Shown here piece by piece: positions 13,894 to 20,108 of a DNA stretch of 28,089 nt. Position numbers and translations under genes: made by a program. How positions within the stretch are numbered: position 1 is the first letter of the stretch; each line of letters opens with the position of its first letter. The stretch lies in assembly GCA_937919015.1 (NCBI GenBank), contig CALFPN010000010.1, forward strand, positions 1 to 28,089, written 5' to 3'. Below the pieces are notes generated by a model. That model saw only the letters and a list, made by a program, of their open reading frames with translations, was not told where the DNA came from and did no database searches. Origin of the DNA: an uncultured Clostridia bacterium. GTDB lineage: Bacteria; Bacillota; Clostridia; Lachnospirales; Anaerotignaceae.

Positions 13894-16029
13894 TTATGCT
13901 TCTTCTTTGTGTTCTTCTGTTTCAACTGCATCCTTCATGGAGAAGTTCAGTCTGCCCTGTTTGTCGATTTCCATCAGCTTCACAGCAACTTTGTCGCCAA
14001 CTGCCAGAACATCTTCTACCTTCGCAACACGTTTGTTGGAAATTTTGGAGATATGAACCAGACCTTCTTTGCCGGGTGCGATTTCAACGAATGCACCGAA
14101 AGCCATCAGTCTTGTTACTGTACCGTGGTAGATTGTGCCGGGTTCGGGATCGGAAACGATTGCTGTGATCATATCTTTTGCTCTCTGGATGCCGGCGGGA
14201 TCTACACCCTTGATGTAAATTGTGCCGTCATCTTCTGTATCGATTTCACAGCCTGTTTCTTCCACGATCTTCTTGATAACCTTACCTCTTGCACCGATCA
14301 CTTCTGCGATCTTTTCAACATCGATCTGCATCTGAGCGATCTTAGGAGCATAAGGAGACAGTTCTTTTCTGGGTTCTGCGATTGCTTTCAGCATAACTTC
14401 ATTCAGAATGTAGTCTCTTGCTCTGCCTGTCTGTGCAAAAGCCTGTTCGATCATAGGGAATGTCAGCCCATGGATCTTCATATCCATCTGAATTGCTGTG
14501 ATACCTTCGGAAGTACCTGCTACTTTAAAGTCCATGTCGCCGAAGAAGTCTTCTACGCCCTGAATGTCTGTGATTTCGATGAAGTCATCATCGCTGTCGC
14601 CTGTTACCAGACCAACGGAGATACCCGCAACGGGACGTTTGATGGGTACACCTGCAGCCATCAGGGACAGTGTGGAGCCACAGATGGAAGCCTGAGATGT
14701 GGAACCGTTGGAAGACAGAATATCGGAAACCAGACGGATGGAGTAAGGGAATTCTTCTTCGCTGGGGATAACGGGCAGCAATGCTCTTTCGCCCAGTGCG
14801 CCGTGGCCGATTTCACGTCTGCCGGGGCCTCTGGAAGTTTTTGCTTCCCCTACGGAATAGCCGGGGAAATTGTAGTGGTGGATATATCTCTTACCTGTTT
14901 CATTGGTATCCAGACCATCCAGACGCTGACCTTCGGAAATTGCGCCCAGCGTTGTTACTGTCAGAGCCTGTGTCTGACCTCTGCTAAACAGTGCAGAACC
15001 GTGTACACGAGGCAGTACGTCAACTTCTGCAGACAGTTTTCTGATTTCTTCGATACCGCGGCCATCGGGACGTTTGTGATCTCTCAGAATCATTCTTCTC
15101 ACTGTCATTTTCTGGAATTTATAAATGATATCCGCGATCAGCTGAGGGATGTTTTCTTCTTCCCCCATCATTTCTGTCAGCTGTTCTGTCAGGGCTTCTG
15201 TTACTTCTTCTGTAACCGCTTTGATCTTCGCATCTCTGTCCTGCTTCAGTTCCGCGAATACAGCGTCTTCCATTCTTGCATCTGTGATGAAGCCTGTTAC
15301 CAGCTGATATGCATCTTCGGGAATCACATATTCTGTGTAAGGAGCTTTTTCCTTCCCTTCTTTTGCTGTGATTTCTTTGATCCATTTCGCAACTTCCAGG
15401 TTTGTATCAAACGCCAGATGGATTGCTTCCATCATCAGTGCATCGGGGATTTCGTCAGCACCTGCTTCGATCATCATAACCTTATCTTCTTTGGAAGATA
15501 CTGTCAGGTTCAGTTTTGTTGTTTCTCTCTGTGCTGCTGTAGGGTTTACAACCAGCTGACCATCACAGTAACCGATGTTTACGGAAGAAACGGGGTCTGT
15601 GAAGGGGATATCGGAAATATTCAGGGCCAGAGAAGCACCGATCATTGCCAGTACTTCGGGAGAGCAGTCCTGATCCACGGACATTACGGTTGCAACGATG
15701 GCAACATCGTTTCTGTAATCTTTGGGAAACAGAGGACGCAGAGGTCTGTCGATACATCTTGCTGTCAGCACTGCTTTTTCGGAAGGTCTGCCTTCTCTTT
15801 TGATGAAACCGCCGGGGATTTTACCAACGGAGTACAGTCTTTCTTCGTAGTCGATGGACAGAGGGAAGAAATCGATACCATCTCTGGGTTTGTCGGATGC
15901 GGTTGCAGTTACCAGAACAGTTGTATCGCCGTAACGCATCAGAGCTGCGCCGTTTGCCTGTTCTGCTACTCTGCCGATTTCAGCTGTCAGTGTTCTGCCA
16001 GCCAGTTCCATGGAATAGCTTCTAAACAT
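13894..16029 (-). CDS. pnp: Polyribonucleotide nucleotidyltransferase (PNPase)
   Basis: This 711-residue protein is the phosphorolytic 3'-5' exoribonuclease of mRNA decay. It has two RNase PH-like domains (about 1-210 and 300-540) flanking an all-helical linker, with the FFPLSIDYEERLYSVGKIPGGF and GRREIGHGALGERAL signatures. A KH domain (GARGKVIKKIVEETG) and an S1 domain (GTVTRLMAFGAFVEI) follow, then a short acidic tail. The start is placed at ATG 16027-16029: AAGGAG is seven bases upstream, whereas the ATG two codons earlier is too close to it. A longer open frame upstream overlaps the leader hairpin and is rejected. rpsO precedes it, with a terminator and a 23-bp leader stem between. Confidence 0.97.
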   Translation of the reverse strand: MFRSYSMELAGRTLTAEIGRVAEQANGAALMRYGDTTVLVTATASDKPRDGIDFFPLSIDYEERLYSVGKIPGGFIKREGRPSEKAVLTARCIDRPLRPLFPKDYRNDVAIVATVMSVDQDCSPEVLAMIGASLALNISDIPFTDPVSSVNIGYCDGQLVVNPTAAQRETTKLNLTVSSKEDKVMMIEAGADEIPDALMMEAIHLAFDTNLEVAKWIKEITAKEGKEKAPYTEYVIPEDAYQLVTGFITDARMEDAVFAELKQDRDAKIKAVTEEVTEALTEQLTEMMGEEENIPQLIADIIYKFQKMTVRRMILRDHKRPDGRGIEEIRKLSAEVDVLPRVHGSALFSRGQTQALTVTTLGAISEGQRLDGLDTNETGKRYIHHYNFPGYSVGEAKTSRGPGRREIGHGALGERALLPVIPSEEEFPYSIRLVSDILSSNGSTSQASICGSTLSLMAAGVPIKRPVAGISVGLVTGDSDDDFIEITDIQGVEDFFGDMDFKVAGTSEGITAIQMDMKIHGLTFPMIEQAFAQTGRARDYILNEVMLKAIAEPRKELSPYAPKIAQMQIDVEKIAEVIGARGKVIKKIVEETGCEIDTEDDGTIYIKGVDPAGIQRAKDMITAIVSDPEPGTIYHGTVTRLMAFGAFVEIAPGKEGLVHISKISNKRVAKVEDVLAVGDKVAVKLMEIDKQGRLNFSMKDAVETEEHKEEA

Positions 16030-16062
16030 GTTCATTCTCCTTTTCTTGAATGTCGTTTGTCT

Positions 16063-16129
16063 GCACCATAGATCTTCAGCTTTGCCCACAAAGCTTGTCC
16101 TTATGCGCAAAGCTGGAAATCTATAGTGC
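16063..16129 (-). promoter_or_regulatory. Long stem-loop in the pnp leader
   Basis: 16063-16085 and 16107-16129 pair over 23 positions with a single mismatch and two G-U pairs, enclosing a 21-nt loop, 33 bases before the pnp start. Long leader duplexes between rpsO and pnp are the RNase III/PNPase autocontrol site in Escherichia coli; an equivalent role here is inference. Confidence 0.75.
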
Positions 16130-16153
16130 GCCTTCTGGTTACTTTTACTTTGA

Positions 16154-16187
16154 TAGAAGAAAAGAGGGGATTTTACCGTCCCCTCTT
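16154..16187 (-). terminator. Intrinsic terminator/attenuator between rpsO and pnp
   Basis: AAGAGGGGA / TCCCCTCTT (16162-16170 with 16179-16187), an 8-nt loop, and CTTTTCTTC following on the minus strand. It starts 19 bases after the rpsO stop. pnp is probably expressed by read-through or from an unrecognised promoter. Confidence 0.85.
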
Positions 16188-16205
16188 CTCGTTATCATCT
16201 GTGAA

Positions 16206-16472
16206 TTACTTTCTCAGACCCAGTTCTGCTACGATTGCACGGTATCTTTCGATATCGATTTCTTTCAGGTAGTTCAGCAGGCCTCTTCTCTGACCAACCA
16301 TTTTCAGCAGACCACGTCTGGAGTGGTGATCTTTTTTGTGCATTTTCAGGTGGTCTGTCAGCAGAACGATTCTTGCTGTCAAGAGAGCGATCTGTACTTC
16401 GGGAGAACCTGTGTCGTTAGGTGTTCTGCCGTATTTTGCGATGATTTCCTGTTTGTTGATTGCGTTTGTCAT
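16206..16472 (-). CDS. rpsO: 30S ribosomal protein S15
   Basis: This 88-residue primary 16S rRNA-binding protein is of standard length. It has the conserved segments TGSPEVQIALLTARI, LTDHLKMHKKDHHSRRGLL and the end GQRRGLLNYLKEIDIERYRAI. ATG 16470-16472 is preceded by AGGAGG. It has its own promoter (16578-16606) and a leader with a long-range pairing, and it is followed by a terminator before pnp. rpsO-pnp adjacency is widely conserved. Confidence 0.98.
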   Translation of the reverse strand: MTNAINKQEIIAKYGRTPNDTGSPEVQIALLTARIVLLTDHLKMHKKDHHSRRGLLKMVGQRRGLLNYLKEIDIERYRAIVAELGLRK

Positions 16473-16517
16473 TGTTTTTTCCTCCTAAAACTTTTTACTT
16501 TCTTTTTCTGTAAATCG

Positions 16518-16562
16518 CCAAAGACTAAGTAATGGTCGAGGTGTCCGAAAACTGAGTCTTGG
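16518..16562 (-). promoter_or_regulatory. Possible structured leader of rpsO
   Basis: On the minus strand CCAAGACT (16555-16562) can pair with AGTCTTTGG (16518-16526) with one bulged base, closing a loop of about 28 nt that ends about 45 bases before the rpsO start. Ribosomal protein S15 autoregulates through leader RNAs in several phyla. I cannot assign this to a known S15 leader class. Confidence 0.4.
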
Positions 16563-16577
16563 TTTTACAACATTAGT

Positions 16578-16606
16578 ATATTACCATACAGGCCCTAACT
16601 TTGCAA
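16578..16606 (-). promoter_or_regulatory. Putative promoter of rpsO
   Basis: TTGCAA (16601-16606), 17-bp spacer, TAATAT (16578-16583) on the minus strand. The -35 box lies inside an inverted repeat (16600-16644). Confidence 0.6.
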
Positions 16607-16644
16607 GGAAAATTCTTGATTTTTTCTTTCTTTTTCCTTGCAAA
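16600..16644. repeat. 13-bp inverted repeat between ribF and rpsO
   Basis: TTTGCAAGGAAAA (16600-16612) and its exact complement (16632-16644) enclose 19 AT-rich bases. On the minus strand no T run follows, so it is a poor terminator for ribF. It embeds the rpsO -35 box and could serve as a terminator stem, operator or mRNA 3'-end stabiliser. The rest of the spacer to 16732 shows nothing. Confidence 0.6.
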
Positions 16645-16732
16645 ATAAAGGTTTTCTGCATTTGTCTTTCCATGATGAAACAGTGTCCTTTTCCGTCATT
16701 TTTTCTGTTCGGAAAATCAGCTCTGTTTTTAT

Positions 16733-17686
16733 TTATTCCTGCTCACTTTTCCAGTGTTCGTATTCTTCGGAAGCAAAGTATTCCCTTGCCTGTTCCGCAT
16801 TGATGCCGATCTGTCTTTGCAGTTCTTCCACGCTGGGGAATTTTTCTTCGCTGCGCAAAAATTTATAGAAAAATGTCTGCAGTTCTTCGCCATAAATCAT
16901 CTCATTAAAATCCAGAAGATAGGTTTCCACGATCTTCACTGTGCCGTTCACCGTAGGGTTTTTACCAATGTTTGTCACACCGTAATAATATTTTCCCTTA
17001 TACAGCGTTTTTGTGGCATATACACCATTGGGTGGAAACAGTTTCAGGGGATGTGCTTCGATATTCACCGTAGGGAACCCGATGGTTCTGCCCAGCTTTT
17101 TCCCTTCTTTTACGGTTCCCAGAATGAAGTAAGGCACAGTCAGCATCTGGTTTGCCTCCTCCAAATCCTTTTGGATCAGGCATTTGCGAATACGAGAGGA
17201 GCTGACGCGTTCTTCTTCATGCAACACCTTAGGCACACCGATGACCATGATGCCTCTTTCCGCCCCCAGCTCCTTCAGCATCTCATAGTTGCCTGCTGCC
17301 CCCTTGCCAAAGTGATAATCTTCCCCTACCACCAGCACCTGACAGTTCAGTTTTTCGAAAATCAGTTTCACAGCGAAATCTTCCGGGCTCATGGCTGCAA
17401 ATTCCGCATCAAAAGGATATTCGATATAAGTATCAATGCCCATTTGTTCCATCTGAAATTTCTTTTCATCTGGAGCCATGATCAGGGCAAAATCGTCTTT
17501 TTTCTTGAAGACAAGCATGGGATGGGGAGAGAATGTGAACACAACGCTTTTCAGGCCATGTTCCTCCGCAAACTGCTTTGTCAGATTGATCAGCGAACGA
17601 TGGCCCAGATGCAGGCCGTCAAAGTTGCCCAACGTTACCGCTGTAGGCTGGCTTTGTTCGATTCGCGTGTCAGTAATATGTTCCAT
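16733..17686 (-). CDS. ribF: Bifunctional riboflavin kinase / FAD synthetase
   Basis: This 317-residue enzyme makes FMN and then FAD from riboflavin. The N-terminal adenylyltransferase half shows TLGNFDGLHLGHRSL (about 18-32), FTFSPHPM and the SSSRIR motif (about 172-177). The C-terminal flavokinase half shows the LGRTIGFPTVNI motif and a GVTNIGKNPTV segment. ATG 17684-17686 is preceded by AAGGAG. It follows truB across a 158-base spacer with a striking palindrome. No FMN riboswitch is seen. It is the usual neighbour of truB and rpsO in Firmicutes. Confidence 0.97.
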   Translation of the reverse strand: MEHITDTRIEQSQPTAVTLGNFDGLHLGHRSLINLTKQFAEEHGLKSVVFTFSPHPMLVFKKKDDFALIMAPDEKKFQMEQMGIDTYIEYPFDAEFAAMSPEDFAVKLIFEKLNCQVLVVGEDYHFGKGAAGNYEMLKELGAERGIMVIGVPKVLHEEERVSSSRIRKCLIQKDLEEANQMLTVPYFILGTVKEGKKLGRTIGFPTVNIEAHPLKLFPPNGVYATKTLYKGKYYYGVTNIGKNPTVNGTVKIVETYLLDFNEMIYGEELQTFFYKFLRSEEKFPSVEELQRQIGINAEQAREYFASEEYEHWKSEQE

Positions 17687-17701
17687 TTTCTTACTCCTTA
17701 C

Positions 17702-17721
17702 TTTTTATGCTGGCATAAAAA
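17702..17721. repeat. 20-bp palindrome next to the ribF ribosome site
   Basis: TTTTTATGC and GCATAAAAA are perfect 9-bp arms around a two-base centre. It lies directly upstream of the ribF Shine-Dalgarno at 17694-17699. Confidence 0.5.
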
Positions 17722-17752
17722 CGTCTGCTTCGCATCCGCTATTGCCATTCGT

Positions 17753-17765
17753 AAAGCTTCGCTTT
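17753..17765. repeat. Mini-hairpin with GCGAAGC core
   Basis: On the minus strand AAAGC-GAA-GCTTT. The GCGAAGC core recurs once more, unpaired further out, at about 17726-17732, and a GCGGAGC variant occurs at 11996-12002. GCGAAGC is known biochemically as an unusually stable DNA mini-hairpin. Confidence 0.4.
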
Positions 17766-17791
17766 CCTCATGTCCTTAGGTTGTCAAATGT

Positions 17792-17829
17792 CTGAACGTA
17801 TTTTCAAACATGTTTGCAAATACGTTCAG
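17792..17829. repeat. 38-bp near-perfect palindrome between truB and ribF
   Basis: CTGAACGTATTT (17792-17803) is complementary to 17818-17829, and the centre CAAACATGTTTG (17805-17816) is itself a perfect palindrome; only the pair 17804/17817 fails. Direct repeats TTGTCAA flank it at 17781-17787 and 17834-17840. It starts 15 bases after the truB stop on the minus strand and is not followed by a T run. Confidence 0.8.
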
Positions 17830-17844
17830 CCGCTTGTCAACGCT

Positions 17845-18747
17845 TTATACCAGCATCTTGTATGGTTTAATGAAATAGTTCTCGTCTTTTTTGATTTCAT
17901 ACAGTCCCACAAGGTTATTTTCATGGTCATAAACAACCACGATATCCCCCTCCTGAGAGGACGCAGGTTTTTCCGTAAAGAATCTCTCCTGAATCTTGCC
18001 GCCGTTATACAGGAATTTCTGAGATTTTTCAGAGACCTTTACCACAGGGAAGTCTTTCAGGGCTTCTTCCATGGTAAGCAGGGCTTCTTCCACCTTTTCC
18101 TGTTCTGCAAGGGATTTCAATTCATCCAGTTTGATGGCGTTTTCCAGAGAAAATGCGCCTGTTGCCGTGCGCAAGAGTTCCGCCATATGACCGCCACAGC
18201 CCAATCTTTTCCCAATATCGGCGCAAAGGGTACGGATATATGTGCCTTTGGAGCAGTCCACATCAATCTCTACCCTGTCAGGGGGCAGGAACTGACGAAT
18301 ACGAATGTCATACACCTCGATGGTACGGGATTTACGCTGAATTTCCTTACCTTCTCTGGCCAGTTCATAAAGCTTTTTCCCATTGACCTTTACCGCGGAA
18401 TACATGGGAGGCACCTGTTCCAGTTTACCGATGAAAGAAGCCACCACTTCACGAATTCTGTCTTCGTTGTACTCCACTTCCTTCGTTTCCAGCACTTCGC
18501 CGGAAGCATCCTCTGTGGTAGTGGTGATCCCCAGTCTCAGCATGGCACGATAGCTTTTTCTGCCATCCATGATGACATCAGAAAGCTTTGTGGCCTTGCC
18601 CACGCAGACAGGCAGAACGCCCTCCGCATCGGGGTCTAAGGTTCCTGTATGGCCTACCTTCTTCATGTGGATGGTGCGTCTGACAATGGCCACCACATCA
18701 TGGGAAGTAAAGCCTTTTTCTTTATATATATTAAAAATGCCGTCCAA
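17845..18747 (-). CDS. truB: tRNA pseudouridine(55) synthase
   Basis: This 300-residue enzyme converts U55 to pseudouridine in the T loop of tRNAs. The catalytic aspartate is Asp38 in VGHTGTLDPDAEGVLPV. The N-terminal GIFNIYKEKGFTSHDVV and VPPMYSAVKVNGKKLYELAR segments are typical, and the C-terminal TruB_C/PUA-like region follows. The start is TTG (18745-18747), with GGAGG eight bases upstream; the family normally begins M-[ND]-GI at exactly this residue. It starts 14 bases after the nrnA stop in the same operon. Confidence 0.97.
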   Translation of the reverse strand: MDGIFNIYKEKGFTSHDVVAIVRRTIHMKKVGHTGTLDPDAEGVLPVCVGKATKLSDVIMDGRKSYRAMLRLGITTTTEDASGEVLETKEVEYNEDRIREVVASFIGKLEQVPPMYSAVKVNGKKLYELAREGKEIQRKSRTIEVYDIRIRQFLPPDRVEIDVDCSKGTYIRTLCADIGKRLGCGGHMAELLRTATGAFSLENAIKLDELKSLAEQEKVEEALLTMEEALKDFPVVKVSEKSQKFLYNGGKIQERFFTEKPASSQEGDIVVVYDHENNLVGLYEIKKDENYFIKPYKMLV

Positions 18748-18761
18748 AAGGAAATCCTCCT

Positions 18762-19724
18762 TTATAACATTTTTTCTACTTCTTCAAGCACCATTGCCTT
18801 TGCTTCTGCAATGGGTGCAGTGATGGTACAGCCCGCCGCTTTCACATGACCGCCGCCGCCGAATTTCTGCGCCAGCGCGCATACATCATAGCCGTCATTG
18901 CCGCGGAAACTTCCCTTTACATCTGTTTCTGTCTTTTCATAGAAGAAACATGCTACTTTTGTCCCCAATACACCCTTCAAAAAATTGATGATGGCATCCA
19001 GTTCCTTATTGCTGCCGCCCAATGCTTCGATTTCCGCTGTGGTGATGGTGGAAACGACTACCTGACCATCAAAAAGAATTTCCGCATTGTCCAGAGCCTT
19101 TCCCATGATTTTCAGTTCAGAAAAACTGCGGCTATCGAAAAATCGGTTGTAAATAGCTGTAAAAGGAATCCCATACCCCATCAATTCCCCTGCAATTTTC
19201 ATCGTTTCGGGGGATGTGGAGGTATGACGGAAGCCGCCTGTATCATAGATCAGCCCCGCATATAGACCGGCCGCTTCCGCAGCCGTCATAGACAATCTGT
19301 CCTTCAGCAGGTTAAAAATAATTTCACTGGTGGAAGATGCATCTGCCGCCACATGATTCAGTTCCCCAAAATAGGTGTTGCTTTCGTGGTGGTCGATATT
19401 GATCTTCTTTGCCGCTTTTCGGAATACTTCCGCAGCAGCCCCCAGCCTGCCTTCATCGCCGCAGTCCAGCGCAATGAACAGCGCAGGTACTTCTGCATTT
19501 TCCGCCGCAACCACCAGATGCCCATTGGGAATCAGATGGTATTTGTCCGCGTATTTTTCCAGAATAACCTGTACCTGTTTTCCTGCCTTTTCCAACGCAC
19601 CGCCCAGAGCCAAACAGGCACCGATGGCATCCCCATCAGGATTCAGGTGGCCTGCCAGCGCGATGGTATCGGCTGACAGGATCCATTCCATGATTTTCTC
19701 AAAAGAGTCATTTGCTTTCCTCAT
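18762..19724 (-). CDS. nrnA: DHH-family oligoribonuclease / pAp phosphatase (NrnA-like)
   Basis: This 320-residue phosphodiesterase removes nucleotides from nano-RNAs and dephosphorylates 3'-phosphoadenosine-5'-phosphate. The metal site is visible as HLNPDGDAIG (His26, Asp30, Asp32), LDCGDEGR (Asp87) and IDHHESN with DHH at 111-113. The DHHA1 domain ends with FGGGGHVKAAG. ATG 19722-19724 overlaps the rbfA stop as ATGA, so translation is coupled. NrnA between rbfA and truB is a conserved Firmicute arrangement that links RNA turnover to translation factors. Confidence 0.95.
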   Translation of the reverse strand: MRKANDSFEKIMEWILSADTIALAGHLNPDGDAIGACLALGGALEKAGKQVQVILEKYADKYHLIPNGHLVVAAENAEVPALFIALDCGDEGRLGAAAEVFRKAAKKINIDHHESNTYFGELNHVAADASSTSEIIFNLLKDRLSMTAAEAAGLYAGLIYDTGGFRHTSTSPETMKIAGELMGYGIPFTAIYNRFFDSRSFSELKIMGKALDNAEILFDGQVVVSTITTAEIEALGGSNKELDAIINFLKGVLGTKVACFFYEKTETDVKGSFRGNDGYDVCALAQKFGGGGHVKAAGCTITAPIAEAKAMVLEEVEKML

Positions 19725-20092
19725 TCAGCATCTCTCTCTTCTTTTTCCTTTGCAATCTGGCTGAACAGCTGATCCATATGGATGGCATATTCTGCGGATT
19801 CATCCAGCTTGAATCTGAATTCAGGTGTGTAGCGCAGATTGATTCTCTGGGCGATCAGACGACGGATGAAACCACCGGCGTTCTGCAGCCCTTTCATTAC
19901 ATTTTCCTTGTCTTTTTCGTTACCCAGTACGGAAACAAAAACCTTTGCATATTTCAGGTCCTGTGTTGTTTCCACACGGATCACGCTTGTCATCGCACCA
20001 ATGCGGGGATCTTTCAGTTCTGCTCGGATGATCTGAGACAGTTCCTTCATGATTTCGTCATTGATACGGGAAAGTCTGTTATTTGTTTTCAT
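19721..20092 (-). CDS. rbfA: Ribosome-binding factor A
   Basis: This KH-like protein of about 123 residues assists late 30S maturation and 16S 5' processing. It shows the typical N-terminus NRLSRINDEIMKELSQII, the KDPRIG turn, DLKYAKVFVSVLG and the C-terminal LRYTPEFRFKLDES. The ATG at 20090-20092 is preferred over the GTG three codons upstream because AGGTG lies six bases before it. It overlaps nrnA by four bases and follows infB by 16 bases. Confidence 0.96.
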   Translation of the reverse strand: MKTNNRLSRINDEIMKELSQIIRAELKDPRIGAMTSVIRVETTQDLKYAKVFVSVLGNEKDKENVMKGLQNAGGFIRRLIAQRINLRYTPEFRFKLDESAEYAIHMDQLFSQIAKEKEERDAE

Positions 20093-20108
20093 ACTTTTCA
20101 CCTATATC

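Noticed and set aside
13804..16071. Long plus-strand open frame of 755 codons
   Set aside because: It is antisense to pnp, rich in Cys/Phe/His, has no ribosome site or family pattern, and arises from codon bias of the real gene.
16030..16110. N-terminal extension of pnp
   Set aside because: It would translate the leader hairpin, has no homology to PNPase N-termini, and a good ribosome site supports the start at 16029.
17687..17844. FMN riboswitch before ribF
   Set aside because: No RFN-element consensus; the region is occupied by simple palindromes.
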